From Curtobacterium luteum (GTDB lineage: Bacteria; Actinomycetota; Actinomycetes; Actinomycetales; Microbacteriaceae): DNA of 64,000 nucleotides. The notes beneath the pieces were generated by a model. The model worked only from the letters and a program-made list of their open reading frames with translations. It was not told where the DNA came from and did no database searches. This document shows, one piece after another, positions 8,841 through 18,663 of this stretch. Made by a program: the position numbers and the translations under genes. The DNA is taken from contig NZ_BMOI01000004.1 of the NCBI RefSeq assembly GCF_014646995.1, forward strand, positions 157,860-221,859. Reading direction: 5' to 3'. Every line of letters starts with the position of its first letter. The first letter of the stretch is position 1.

Positions 8841-11800
8841 TTAGATCAGCGCGTCCGTCAGGTGGTTCGGCGTCCCGAACCGGTGCGCCGTGATCGACAC
8901 CGCCTGCTCCCGGAGGAACGGCAGCACCTCGATCCGCCCGGCCTCGGTCACCGGCTCGGCGTAGACCGCGACGTCCGGACGTCCACCGACCGCCGTGTAC
9001 AGCGCCGAAGCATCCCCGCCGATGAGCCGGACCCGCGTCGACGGGCCGTCGGCCACCCGCGCTGCGAACGCCGCGTCGGACTCCCCGTCGCGGAGCGACC
9101 GCACGATCGCCAGCGACTGCACTGCCGACCGCACGGAGACCGGCAGCGAACCGGAGACCGACACGTCGATCGTCGTCCCCGCGCGGAGCGCCGCCGCGAC
9201 GACCCGGACGAGCGCGTCGACGTCGAGCGACGAGTCGTCGTCCGCGGCGAGCCGCACGTGCACCCCCGGGAAGGGCAGGTAGCGCGCGATGTTCCGCTCG
9301 GCGGTCAGCGCGGACACGTCGGTCGCGGTGCCGAACAGCATGGTCCACGCTCGCTCGTCGGACGCGAGCGCGCGGTCGAGCGACTCCGATGACACACCGG
9401 ACGCCCGGACGAACGCGGACACCGGCGAGGACACAGCGACACGAGCAGCACCAGCGCCAGCAGCACCAGCAGGCACCGATGACCACGATCCGAGCCCGAT
9501 CAGGTAGTTCAGCCCGCCGGCCTTCGTCCCGGCACCGACGGCCGACTTCTTCCACCCGCCGAACGGCTGGCGTCGGACGATCGCGCCCGTGATGCCGCGG
9601 TTCACGTACAGGTGGCCGGCCTCGATCCGGTCGAGCCACGTGCCGATCTCCCCGGCGTCGAGCGAGTGCAGCCCCGAGGTGAGGCCGTAGTCGACCTCGT
9701 TGACGATGTCGATCGCCTCGTCGAGGGTCCGCGCGGTCATGATGCCGAGGATCGGACCGAAGTACTCCGTCCGGTGGAACGCCGACCCGCGAGCGACACC
9801 GTCGCGGACGCCGGGGCTCCAGAGCTTCCCGGAGTCGTCCAGTCGGGCGGGCTGCACGGCCCAGGTCTCCCCCGCACCGAGCTTCGTCAGGCCGTCGAGC
9901 AGCTTGCCGGCGGCCGGCTCGATGACCGGCCCCATCTGCGTCGTCGCGTCGGTCGGGTACCCCACGGTCAGCGAGGACACGGCATCGATCAGCTGGGACC
10001 GGAACCGCCGCGAGGTGGCGACGGACCCGACGAGCACGACGAGCGACGCCGCCGAGCACTTCTGACCCGCGTGCCCGAACGCCGAGGCGACGACGTCCTT
10101 GACCGCGAGGTCCAGGTCGGCCGACGGCGTCACGATGATCGCGTTCTTGCCCGAGGTCTCGGCGAGCAGGGGCAGGTCCGGCCGGAACGAGCGGAAGAGC
10201 TCGGCGGTCTCGTACGCCCCGGTCAGGATCACGCGGTCGACCAGCGGCGACGCGACGAGCTGCCTGCCGAGGTCGTTCTCGGACACCTGCAGGAATGCGA
10301 GGACGTCGGCCGGCGCACCGTGCAGGTCGAGCGCCGTCTCGATGATCGAGGCGAGCACCGCGCCGGACCGCTCGGCGGGCGGGGCGGGCTTCAGCACCAC
10401 GGCGGACCCGGCGGCGAGCGCGGCGAGGGTCGACCCCGCCGGGATCGCCACGGGGAAGTTCCACGGCGGCGCGACGAGCGTCAGGGCGGCCGGCGTGAAG
10501 GAGGCGCCGTCCACCGCGTCGAGCTCCGACGCGAGCTCCGCGTAGAAGTGCGCGAAGTCGATCGCCTCGGACACCTCCGGGTCGGCCTGGTCGATGGTCT
10601 TGCCGGTCTCGGAGGCCATGACCTCGATCAACGCCGCACGGTTGGCCTCGAGGGCGTCTCCGATCGCGTGCAGCACGGCGCCGCGCGACGCTCCCGACCA
10701 CGTCGCCCACGTCGTGCCCGCGGCGCGGACGCGACCGAGGACGGACTCGAGCGACTCGGCGGAGGTGATCCGGGCCTCCTGGACGGCCTTGACCCCGAGC
10801 GTCGACGACGCGACGCGCGCGGTGATGTCGGCGCCCCACCGCCGGAACTCCGCGACCGACGGGTCGGTGTCCGGCGTGTTCTCGAAGTGCCCGGCCGACG
10901 GGCGCCCGACGGCCGCGTAGCGGTCGGCGACACGGTGCGAGGCCGGCGCGAGGAGACCCTCCGGCGTGGCGAGCGGTTCGAGGGACGACCGGAATCGGGA
11001 CTCCTCGCGGGCGAACAGCTCGGGCGAGGACGCCAGCGAGAACACCGCCGACATGAAGTTCTCCTGCGACGCGCCCTCCTCCAGCCGCCGGATCAGGTAG
11101 GCGATCGCCACGTCGAACTCACCCGGGTGGACCACCGGCGTGTAGAGCAGCAGCGAGCCGACGGTCCGACGGACGGCCTCGGCCTGCCCCTGCGCCATCC
11201 CGAGCAGCATCTCGAACTCGATGCCGTCGCGCACACCGCGCTCCCCCGCGAGCAGCCAGGCGTGCGCGACGTCGAACAGGTTGTGCCCGGCGACGCCGAC
11301 GCGGACGTTCTCGATGCGCTCGGGGGTGAGTGCCCAGTCGAGCACGCGCTTGTAGTTCGTGTCGGAGTCCTGCTTGGTGTGCCACGTGGCGAGCGGCCAG
11401 CCGTGCACGGAGGCCTCAACCTGCTCCATCGGCAGGTTCGCACCCTTCACGAGACGGACCTTGATGCCGGCGCCACCGCGGGCACGACGGGCAGCGGACC
11501 ACTCCTGCAGGTGCTCCATCGCGGCGAGCGCGTCGGGCAGGTAGGCCTGCAGCACGATGCCGGCCTCGAGCGACGTGAACTCGGGCTCGTCGAGGAGCTG
11601 CGTGAAGACCGCGATCGTGAGGTCGAGGTCCTTGTACTCCTCCATGTCGAGGTTGATGAACTTGTGCGGGGACGCCTCGACGGCCCGGCGGAACAGCGGC
11701 CGGAGCTTCTCGATGATGTCCGCGACGGCGTGGTCGAACGCCCACGGGGAGTGCGGGTGCACGGTCGACGACACCTTGATCGAGACGTAGTCGACGTCGT

Positions 11801-12338
11801 CGCGGGCGAGGAGGCGGTGCGTGCCCTCGAGGCGACGGGCGGCTTCCTTCTCGCCGAGCACGGCCTCACCGAGCAGGTTCACGTTGAGGCGGACGCCCTC
11901 GCGCTTGATCTTCGCGATCGCCGGCCCGAGCTTGGCGTCAGTGGCGTCCACGATGAGGTGTCCGACCATGTCCCGGAGCACCCGTCGTGCGATCGGGACG
12001 ACGACGCCGGGGAGCACCGGGGCCATGCCGCCGCCGAGCCGGACCAGGCCGCGCAGTGCTGCGGGCAGGAAGCCGGGGGCGTTCGGCGCGATCGCGCGGA
12101 GCTTCCGGGCGGCGACACCGAGGTCCTCCGGGCGGACGACGCCGTCGACGAACCCGACCGCGAAGTCGAGCCCGGACGGGTCGGCGAGCACCCCCGCGAG
12201 CTGCTTCGCCGAGCCGTCGACCGGGTAGGTCTCGGCCTCGGCGAGCCACTGCCGCACGAGCGCGACGGACTGGTCGGCCAGGTCGCCGGGTCCGGTGGGC
12301 TGGGAGGCGGCAGCGGGTTGCTCGTGCACGGTCGTCAT
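8841..12338 (-). CDS. putA: bifunctional proline dehydrogenase / glutamate semialdehyde dehydrogenase
   Basis: The 1165-residue protein fuses the two enzymes that oxidise proline to glutamate. The N-terminal half holds the FAD-binding PRODH barrel (motifs VRLNVNLLGEAVLG, DYVSIKVSS and RLVKGAN). The second half is an aldehyde dehydrogenase domain with APPWNFPVAIPAG, AETSGKNA and the catalytic Cys in GQKCSA. A C-terminal region of about 200 residues follows, as in other PutA proteins. There is no ribbon-helix-helix DNA-binding domain at the N-terminus, so it does not autoregulate; the divergent LysR gene is the likely regulator. ATG 12338 is used although the frame is open upstream; a CACACT hexamer lies 6 nt before it. 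Confidence 0.93.
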   Translation of the reverse strand: MTTVHEQPAAASQPTGPGDLADQSVALVRQWLAEAETYPVDGSAKQLAGVLADPSGLDFAVGFVDGVVRPEDLGVAARKLRAIAPNAPGFLPAALRGLVRLGGGMAPVLPGVVVPIARRVLRDMVGHLIVDATDAKLGPAIAKIKREGVRLNVNLLGEAVLGEKEAARRLEGTHRLLARDDVDYVSIKVSSTVHPHSPWAFDHAVADIIEKLRPLFRRAVEASPHKFINLDMEEYKDLDLTIAVFTQLLDEPEFTSLEAGIVLQAYLPDALAAMEHLQEWSAARRARGGAGIKVRLVKGANLPMEQVEASVHGWPLATWHTKQDSDTNYKRVLDWALTPERIENVRVGVAGHNLFDVAHAWLLAGERGVRDGIEFEMLLGMAQGQAEAVRRTVGSLLLYTPVVHPGEFDVAIAYLIRRLEEGASQENFMSAVFSLASSPELFAREESRFRSSLEPLATPEGLLAPASHRVADRYAAVGRPSAGHFENTPDTDPSVAEFRRWGADITARVASSTLGVKAVQEARITSAESLESVLGRVRAAGTTWATWSGASRGAVLHAIGDALEANRAALIEVMASETGKTIDQADPEVSEAIDFAHFYAELASELDAVDGASFTPAALTLVAPPWNFPVAIPAGSTLAALAAGSAVVLKPAPPAERSGAVLASIIETALDLHGAPADVLAFLQVSENDLGRQLVASPLVDRVILTGAYETAELFRSFRPDLPLLAETSGKNAIIVTPSADLDLAVKDVVASAFGHAGQKCSAASLVVLVGSVATSRRFRSQLIDAVSSLTVGYPTDATTQMGPVIEPAAGKLLDGLTKLGAGETWAVQPARLDDSGKLWSPGVRDGVARGSAFHRTEYFGPILGIMTARTLDEAIDIVNEVDYGLTSGLHSLDAGEIGTWLDRIEAGHLYVNRGITGAIVRRQPFGGWKKSAVGAGTKAGGLNYLIGLGSWSSVPAGAAGAGAARVAVSSPVSAFVRASGVSSESLDRALASDERAWTMLFGTATDVSALTAERNIARYLPFPGVHVRLAADDDSSLDVDALVRVVAAALRAGTTIDVSVSGSLPVSVRSAVQSLAIVRSLRDGESDAAFAARVADGPSTRVRLIGGDASALYTAVGGRPDVAVYAEPVTEAGRIEVLPFLREQAVSITAHRFGTPNHLTDALI

Positions 12339-12407
12339 GGCGCCAGTGTGGAGCACCGCAAGCATCAGCGGAAGCAATGTTCCGTGACGATTACCGTGCA
12401 GTTCTCC

Positions 12408-12413
12408 TAAAGT
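12408..12413 (+). promoter_or_regulatory. -10 box TAAAGT, leaderless type
   Basis: TAAAGT followed by 6 nt and the ATG of the LysR regulator at 12420. The 81-bp divergent gap (12339-12419) must also hold the putA promoter and any LysR binding site. Confidence 0.55.
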
Positions 12414-12419
12414 GTCGAC

Positions 12420-13322
12420 ATGCTCGATGTGCGCCGTCTCGTCCTCCTCCGGGAGCTCTCCATCCGCGGGACCATCGCGGCCGTCGCGGAGGCCGTGAAC
12501 TTCACCCCGTCGGCGGTCTCGCAGCAGCTCTCCGCCCTCGAACGCGAGGCCGGCGTCCCGCTGCTGCGCCGGGCAGGTCGCCGCCTCCAGCTCACCCCGC
12601 AGGCGGAGGTCCTGGTGCAGGCCGCCGGGCACGTGCTCGACGTCCTCGAGCAGGCCCAGTCCGAGGTCGAGGGATCCATGCCGACCGTCCAGGGCCGCGT
12701 CCGGGTCGCGGTGTTCCAGTCCGCTGCCCTCGCGCTCATGCCGAACGCCCTGCACGCGATGGCGACCGCGCACCCGGACGTCCGGATCGAGATGGTGCAG
12801 CGCGAGCCGGAGACCGCCCTGCACGAGACGTGGATCCGCGACTTCGACATGGTCATCGCCGAGCAGTACCCCGCGCACGCCGCACCGCGTCTGCCGGGTC
12901 TGCAGCGCGAGGACCTCACGACCGACGCCGTCCGGCTGGCCCTCCCACCGGTCGACACCGCGCTCGCCCCCGTCACCTCGATCTCCGACGCCGAGGCGCT
13001 GCCGTGGGTGATGGAGCCCCGCGGGACCGCCTCGCGGCACTTCGCCGAGCAGGTCTGCCGTCGCCACGGCTTCGAGCCGGACGTCCGCTACGAGACCGCC
13101 GACCTCCAGACCCAGATCCGTCTCGTCGAGTCCGGGAACGCCGTGAGCCTCATGCCCGACCTCATGTGGACGGGGCGCACGACGACCTGTCGCCTCGTCG
13201 AGCTGCCGGAGCGTCCGCGCCGCACGATCTTCACCGTGGTGCGCGCCGCGGGGTCGTCCTCCCCCGCCGTGACCGCGCTGCGGGCCGAGCTCGAGCGTGC
13301 GGCGGCGGTCGTCGGCGACTGA
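12420..13322 (+). CDS. LysR-family regulator, probable proline-utilisation activator
   Basis: The 300-residue protein has an N-terminal winged helix (MLDVRRLVLLRELSIRGTIA with FTPSAVSQQLSALEREAG at about 29-46) and a two-lobed periplasmic-binding-like effector domain (about 95-295). It is transcribed divergently from putA with an 81-bp gap, the classic LysR arrangement, so I infer that it controls putA in response to proline or a proline metabolite. The family and orientation are seen directly; the target is inference. Confidence 0.85.
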   Translation: MLDVRRLVLLRELSIRGTIAAVAEAVNFTPSAVSQQLSALEREAGVPLLRRAGRRLQLTPQAEVLVQAAGHVLDVLEQAQSEVEGSMPTVQGRVRVAVFQSAALALMPNALHAMATAHPDVRIEMVQREPETALHETWIRDFDMVIAEQYPAHAAPRLPGLQREDLTTDAVRLALPPVDTALAPVTSISDAEALPWVMEPRGTASRHFAEQVCRRHGFEPDVRYETADLQTQIRLVESGNAVSLMPDLMWTGRTTTCRLVELPERPRRTIFTVVRAAGSSSPAVTALRAELERAAAVVGD

Positions 13323-13434
13323 CCCGGTCCCGAGCCGTTACCGGACCGAGATGCGCGGGCCGTCAGGTCGCCCGTCGGCGGGACACCCCTGGGTGAGGGC
13401 ACCTCCCGTGCCCACCGACATCCAGGGGGATCCC

Positions 13435-15291
13435 ATGCAGCAGTCCTGCCCACGCCGACTCCGTCACGGTGCCGCGATCGGAGCGGCCGTCGCCGTCGTC
13501 GCCGCCTCGTCCGCGTTCGGCATCGGTGCCACGGCAGCGGTCGCCGACGACGCGCCGACATCCGCGTCCACGACGACCGCGTCCACGACGACCGCGACCG
13601 CGCCCGCTTCCGTCTCCGCGACGGACGTCACGACCGACGACCAGCCGGGAGGCACGGCTCCCGACCCGACGTCGGCCCACCCCGACGAGGCGGTCGCCCC
13701 CGACGAGGCGGTCGCCCCCGACGAGGCGGTCGCCCCCGGCGAGGGCGCAGGCGGTGAGGGCTCCGCCGACGGGGGCGTCGCCGGCGAACCGACGGCCGAG
13801 CAGCGCGCCGACCTCGCCTTCCCCGACGGCACGACCGCCGACGCACCCCTCCTCCTCGAGGCGACCGCCGGTGACGCCGTCGACCGCACGTTCACCGCGA
13901 CCGGCGGCACCGGCGGCGTCACGTACGAACTCCGGGGTGCCGGTGGGAAGCCGATCGTGGGGGACGGCTCGTTCGAGAACGACTTCACGCTCGACCCCTC
14001 GACCGGTCGGCTATCCGGCACGGCCCGGCTCGCCACCGTGCACGACTTCCAGGTCGTCGCGTCCAGCGGGTCGGAGCGTGCGGTCGAGCACGTGCGCCTC
14101 ACCGTCCGCCCGGGAGCACCGGTCGGCGTCACCTTCGCGGTCTCGGCGTCGGACGGGGTCGGGCTCTGGCAGGTCGAGACCGACGGCACCATCTGGGAGC
14201 AGGCTGCGGGCCAGGGCCGCGTGCGCATCGTGCCCGAGGTCCCGGTCGTCGAGGGGTCGTCGCTCGTGCTCGCCGGCCTCGCCGTCGACGCGTACGGCAA
14301 CCGGACGACCCCCGGCGGCGAGGACGACCCGTACCCGCGGTCGACCGTCACGAGCACCGTCCCGGACGACCGGGCCGTGTGGTCCGACAGCGGCTCGAAC
14401 ACGGTCTCCTTCAGCGGCACCGGAGTGCGCACCCTCACGGTCTCGGAGGGCGGGGTCTCCACGTCCTTCCGGGTCGACGTCGGCACGGCGACGGAGTCGT
14501 TCGCCTTCGCCGCAGGGACGCGGACCCGGGTCACGGGGACCGCGGGCGAGCCGTTCTCGGCCGACTTCCCCGTGACCGGCGCCGGGGACGACCTCCGGTA
14601 CACACTCCGGTCCCCGGAGGGCACCCCGTACAACGCACCGGACGGCCTCGAGGTCCGCATCGACCCCAGGAGCGGCACGCTCACGGGCAGTGCCACCCTG
14701 GCGAGGACCTTCCACCTCAGCGTGGTCGCGACGGGCGGCGGCGTGGAGGCCGTCCTCCCCGTGGAGCTCGCCGTGGCCCCGGCCGCGTTCGACCACTTCA
14801 CCGCCTCCGTACGGATGGCCGACGCAGGCGAACGTACTGACACGTGGACGGTCGAGGGCGACACCGTGACGCACTTCCGATCCGACCCGGCAGGCGACCG
14901 CGTCGACGTCGTCCCGGCGCGACAGGGTGACCGGATGGTCGTGTTCGCGATCCCGGAGGACCGCTTCGGCAACACCCCGACGCGGCCCGTGGACCACACC
15001 ATCACGAGCGATGTCGCGAGCGACCGCTTCGGCGTCGAGCAGTCCAGCGGTGGGACGACGGTCACGTTCACGCATGCTTCCCGGCACGTCGTGACCATCC
15101 GGTACGAGGGCGGTTCGCTGGCCGTCCCGTTCGAGGTCTCGCCCGTCGCCGGACCGGCGACGGGGCACGCGGCGACGGGCACGCTCGCCTACACCGGGTC
15201 CGACTCGTCGGGGCCGCTCGCGTGGGCGCTCGGGCTGCTCGCGGCCGGCGGCGGCTTGCTTGTCCACCGGCTGCGTCGCCGACGCATCTGA
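13435..15291 (+). CDS. LAYTG-anchored surface protein 1
   Basis: The 618-residue secreted protein has a signal peptide (MQQSCPRRLRHG then an Ala/Val core), a Thr/Ala/Pro/Glu-rich stalk containing three DEAVAP repeats, Ig-like domains of the putative-Ig type (LLLEATAGDAVDRTFTATGG...), and a C-terminal sorting signal: LAYTG, a hydrophobic segment and HRLRRRRI. LAXTG is the motif preferred by class E sortases of high-GC Gram-positives. It shares with the next two genes a block containing DRFGN and TFxHAS. Start 13435 follows a CAGGGGGA ribosome site that recurs before the paralogues. No sortase gene lies in this window. Confidence 0.85.
   Translation: MQQSCPRRLRHGAAIGAAVAVVAASSAFGIGATAAVADDAPTSASTTTASTTTATAPASVSATDVTTDDQPGGTAPDPTSAHPDEAVAPDEAVAPDEAVAPGEGAGGEGSADGGVAGEPTAEQRADLAFPDGTTADAPLLLEATAGDAVDRTFTATGGTGGVTYELRGAGGKPIVGDGSFENDFTLDPSTGRLSGTARLATVHDFQVVASSGSERAVEHVRLTVRPGAPVGVTFAVSASDGVGLWQVETDGTIWEQAAGQGRVRIVPEVPVVEGSSLVLAGLAVDAYGNRTTPGGEDDPYPRSTVTSTVPDDRAVWSDSGSNTVSFSGTGVRTLTVSEGGVSTSFRVDVGTATESFAFAAGTRTRVTGTAGEPFSADFPVTGAGDDLRYTLRSPEGTPYNAPDGLEVRIDPRSGTLTGSATLARTFHLSVVATGGGVEAVLPVELAVAPAAFDHFTASVRMADAGERTDTWTVEGDTVTHFRSDPAGDRVDVVPARQGDRMVVFAIPEDRFGNTPTRPVDHTITSDVASDRFGVEQSSGGTTVTFTHASRHVVTIRYEGGSLAVPFEVSPVAGPATGHAATGTLAYTGSDSSGPLAWALGLLAAGGGLLVHRLRRRRI
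13684..13737 (+). repeat. three 18-bp tandem repeats in stalk region
   Basis: Units at 13684-13701, 13702-13719 and 13720-13737 are near identical and encode DEAVAP three times. Confidence 0.95.
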
Positions 15292-15304
15292 CGCGACCGC
15301 GCGA

Positions 15305-15348
15305 CGGACGGGAGGCGCGGTGCACGCCCGCACCGCGCCTCCCGTCCG
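15305..15348 (+). terminator. 19-bp hairpin terminator
   Basis: Arms 15305-15323 and 15330-15348 pair perfectly around a 6-nt loop after surface protein 1. The stem contains the GGGAGGCGCGG core seen in other terminators here. Confidence 0.85.
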
Positions 15349-15516
15349 ACGTCGATTGCTGAACAAAACCCCAGGTCACATGCTGTGCGGACCCGAATCG
15401 TTCCGTGATGGAACCGCAACGTGCAGGCCACCCGCGGGCCGCCTCGAAGCCGTAGCGTCAGCGTCGACAGGAGCGGATGGCCGCCCTGCGAACCCGGACA
15501 TCCCAGGGGGGAATCC

Positions 15517-16803
15517 ATGCGCTCCACCACCTCGTCGTCGCGCCGTCGGGCCGCACTCGTCGCGGCGACCGCGATCGCGGTCGTCACCGTCGGTTCGGGG
15601 GCCGCCTTCGGCGTCTCCGCGGCGAACGCTGCCACCGACACGGCACCGGCGTCGACGTCGGCACCGGCGACCACGGCTCCTGCTGCCACGGCGCAGGCCG
15701 CCACGACCCCGGCAGCGAGCACGGCGCTCGCCTTCACCGAGCCGTCCACGAAGGCCGACCCGCTCGCCCTCAGCGCCACCGTCGGCACGCCGTTCAGCCA
15801 CACCTTCCACACGACGGGCGGCAACGGCACCGTCGGGTACGCGATCCAGGACGCGCCGTCGAGCGCCTGGACGGTGAACGTCGAGACGGGCGTGCTCAGC
15901 GCCACGCCGACGACGGCCGGGACGTTCGACTTCGAGGTCGTCGCGCTGAGCGGTGGCGAACAGGTCACCGAGTACGTCCGGGTCACCGTCGCACCCTCAC
16001 CGCTGTCCTTCACCGAGCCGTCGACCAAGGCGCAGCCGCTCGCGCTCACCGCCACCGCTGGGACGACCTTCACGCACACCTTCCGGGCTGTGGGCGGCAG
16101 CGGATCGCTCGCCTACGCGATCCAGGACGCCCCCTCGTCGGCGTTCACGGTCAACGTGTCGACCGGTGTGCTGACGAGCACCGAGACCACGGCCGGAACG
16201 TACGACTTCGAGGTCGTCGCGCTCCGCGGGAAGACCACCGCGACCGAGTACGTCCGGCTCACGGTCCGCCCCGCGGCGCCGATCGGCCTGATCACTTTCG
16301 TCGGTCACGGGACCCCGGGCAGCACCGCGTACGAGGTCGGCCCGAGCGGCACGATCACGGCCTTCACCGGCACCGGCAAGGACCTGGGCACGGTGTCCTC
16401 GATCCCGGCGAAGCAGAACGGCACGCTCGTCGTGTCGGGCATCGCGGTCGACCGCTTCGGCAACTCGACCGAGCCCCAGACGACGGGCCAGCCGCTCGCG
16501 ACGCTGACGAGCTCGGTCGCCTCCGACCGGATCGTGCCGGACACGGCGAAGCACGTCGTGCGGATCACCTTCCCGCATGCCTCGCAGCACCGGCTCACCG
16601 TCTCACAGGACGGCGTCTCGACGTCGTTCACCGTCGCCGTGCAGCCGCTGGCGACCACCGCGGTCGCGACGTCGGCGACGGGAACGGGTGCGACGCTCGC
16701 CTACACCGGCGCCGACGAGCGCACCCCGATCGCATGGGGTGCGGGCCTGCTGGCAGCCGGGGCGACGCTGCTCGGCTTCCGACTGCGACGCCGTCGGATC
16801 TGA
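15517..16803 (+). CDS. LAYTG-anchored surface protein 2
   Basis: The 428-residue paralogue has a signal peptide (MRSTTSSSRRRAAL..., cleavage near SAANAA), a short Ala/Thr-rich linker, then two tandem Ig-like repeats of about 88 residues, each starting FTEPSTKA and ending TEYVRxTV. A C-terminal block shared with its neighbours (AVDRFGN, TFPHASQHRLTVS) precedes LAYTG, a membrane segment and an Arg tail. The ribosome site CCCAGGGGGGAA precedes ATG 15517. CCCAGGTCACAT lies 136 nt upstream and recurs before the third paralogue. It is probably displayed on the cell wall by a class E sortase; binding partner unknown. Confidence 0.85.
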   Translation: MRSTTSSSRRRAALVAATAIAVVTVGSGAAFGVSAANAATDTAPASTSAPATTAPAATAQAATTPAASTALAFTEPSTKADPLALSATVGTPFSHTFHTTGGNGTVGYAIQDAPSSAWTVNVETGVLSATPTTAGTFDFEVVALSGGEQVTEYVRVTVAPSPLSFTEPSTKAQPLALTATAGTTFTHTFRAVGGSGSLAYAIQDAPSSAFTVNVSTGVLTSTETTAGTYDFEVVALRGKTTATEYVRLTVRPAAPIGLITFVGHGTPGSTAYEVGPSGTITAFTGTGKDLGTVSSIPAKQNGTLVVSGIAVDRFGNSTEPQTTGQPLATLTSSVASDRIVPDTAKHVVRITFPHASQHRLTVSQDGVSTSFTVAVQPLATTAVATSATGTGATLAYTGADERTPIAWGAGLLAAGATLLGFRLRRRRI

Positions 16804-16816
16804 CACGGTCCGATCC

Positions 16817-16867
16817 GGGACCGCCAGGGGCGTGGTGTCGATCGACACCGCGCCCCTGGCGGTTCCC
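16817..16867 (+). terminator. hairpin terminator after surface protein 2
   Basis: A long interrupted stem joins 16817-16840 with 16843-16867, including a GGTGTCG/CGACACC tip and a CCGCCAGGGGCG base. Confidence 0.75.
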
Positions 16868-17009
16868 GCACGATCCCCCCAACCCAGGTCACATTTCGGC
16901 TTCGAGGCCCCTCAGGCGCCCCTCCGACCCCTACGATCCGAGAGCCGAGCCTTCTCGGCGGATTCACATGATCCGGAACCCGTCCGGACCTGAACACCTG
17001 GGGGAGAAC

Positions 17010-18656
17010 GTGCGCCGCAGCACTTCCACCGTCCGACGCGCCTGTGCGCTGGGGACCACCGCCGCACTGGTCGTCCTGACGACCGGCCTCGGCGTCATGA
17101 CCGCGACCGCCGCGAACGCCGAGACCGTCAGCGAGCCGACGCCGACCGCGACGGTCGACCCGACGCCGTCGGACGCGAGCACCGACCCGACGACCGACCC
17201 GACCGCGACCCCGACCCCGACCGGCGAGCCGGACTCGTCGGCCACGGCCGACCCCGCACCGACCACGGGCGAGCCGGCCCCCGCGAAGACCACCGCCCCG
17301 GCCAAGCCGCTCCTCCCGGGCTCGGGCAGCAGCACGCAGGACGTCACCCCCGCCGCGGTGGCCGCTCCCACGGTCACGATCACGGGCACCGCGAAGGTCG
17401 GTTCGACCCTCAAGGCGACGACGACCGGCTTCGACAAGGAGCTCGCCACGCCGGAGTTCGTCTGGACGAACCAGGCGACCAAGGAACAGCTGTCGAACGA
17501 CCAGTTCTACGACCTCCAGCCCACGGACGTCGGCGCGGTCATCGTCGTGACCGTCACGGGCAAGGACTCCGAGGGCACCGACGTCAAGGCCTCCGCGAAG
17601 ACCGCCGAGGTCACGCAGGACCCGGTGTTCGTCGACGCCTCCGGCACCCCGATCGTGGGCGGCACGGTAGCGGACGAGGACACGCTGTTCATCGATGACG
17701 CGACCGCCGGCGAGGCCTACTCGTACACGTTCCGCGCCGAGGGCTACCCCGCGCCGACCTACCAGCTCTCCTGGTACTACGGCGACGAGGAGGACTCGAT
17801 CGGCAACGTCGTCGAGACCCAGTCGCAGGCCGCGGCCGAGAACACGCTCGGGGCCGGCTTCGAGTCCGACGCGGACGTCAACGGCGACGGCGAGATCACG
17901 CCCGACGACCAACTGCCGAAGGGCATCACGTTCGACCCGGCGACCGGCGAGCTGAGCGGCACCGCGACCGAGGCGTCGTGGTACGACTTCGCCGTGACCG
18001 CCACGAGCGGCGACGTCTCCACCACCCAGTACGTCGAGCTGACGGTCGACCCGGGCGCCGCGTACGGCCTGGCCGCCGTCGCGCTCGACAAGGGACTCAT
18101 CGACAACGGCAAGGGCGCGGAGTACATCATCCGCCCGGACGGCACCGTGCTCGGGTTCGACCTCGCGGTCGACGAGGACGGGTTCCCGGAGATCGGTGAC
18201 CTCCGCGACCACGTCTCGGTCAAGCAGGGCGGCACGCTCCTGGTCTACGGCTCGCCCGTGGACCGTTTCGGCAACGACGTCTACCCCGAGGACGAGAACG
18301 ACGTCGTGCAGGCAACCGTCACGTCGGACGTCGCGAGCGACGTCATCAAGCCGTACACGGAGAACGGCGCGGAGGGCTACGGCGTCTCGAGCGTCACCTT
18401 CCCGCACGCGTCGACCCACCGGCTGAGCGTCTCGGCCCAGGCCCTCGAGCCGATCTCCTTCGACGTCGAGGTCCAGCCCGTCGCCGCGCCGGCCGTCGTG
18501 GTCACCCCGACCGCCACCGGCACCGGCACCGGTGTCCAGCTCGCCTACACGGGCTCCGACGCGACCGGCGCCCTGCCCTGGGCACTCGGCCTCGTGCTCG
18601 CCGGCGCCGGCCTGATCGGTGCGCGCACGCTGCGCCGCCGTCGCGCCCAGCGCTGA
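17010..18656 (+). CDS. LAYTG-anchored surface protein 3
   Basis: The 548-residue paralogue starts at GTG 17010, chosen because the same GGGGGAG ribosome site stands a few bases upstream as in the two sister genes; ATG 16968 is the alternative. A signal peptide is followed by a Thr/Pro/Asp stalk (TPTATVDPTPSDAS...), an Ig-like domain with a DADVNGDGEITPDD segment resembling a dockerin/EF-hand calcium loop, the shared VDRFGN...VTFPHASTHRLSVS block, and LAYTG plus a membrane segment and Arg-rich tail. It is predicted to be wall-anchored. Confidence 0.82.
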   Translation: MRRSTSTVRRACALGTTAALVVLTTGLGVMTATAANAETVSEPTPTATVDPTPSDASTDPTTDPTATPTPTGEPDSSATADPAPTTGEPAPAKTTAPAKPLLPGSGSSTQDVTPAAVAAPTVTITGTAKVGSTLKATTTGFDKELATPEFVWTNQATKEQLSNDQFYDLQPTDVGAVIVVTVTGKDSEGTDVKASAKTAEVTQDPVFVDASGTPIVGGTVADEDTLFIDDATAGEAYSYTFRAEGYPAPTYQLSWYYGDEEDSIGNVVETQSQAAAENTLGAGFESDADVNGDGEITPDDQLPKGITFDPATGELSGTATEASWYDFAVTATSGDVSTTQYVELTVDPGAAYGLAAVALDKGLIDNGKGAEYIIRPDGTVLGFDLAVDEDGFPEIGDLRDHVSVKQGGTLLVYGSPVDRFGNDVYPEDENDVVQATVTSDVASDVIKPYTENGAEGYGVSSVTFPHASTHRLSVSAQALEPISFDVEVQPVAAPAVVVTPTATGTGTGVQLAYTGSDATGALPWALGLVLAGAGLIGARTLRRRRAQR

Positions 18657-18663
18657 TCCCGGC

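Noticed and set aside
12339..13067. Upstream extension of putA to a 1408-codon frame
   Set aside because: It is antisense to the LysR gene and lacks PutA homology; ordinary PutA N-terminus starts at 12338.
15477..17009. Extension of surface protein 3 upstream over surface protein 2
   Set aside because: The frame is open but reads as Arg/His-rich shadow; the signal peptide and ribosome site place the start at 17010.
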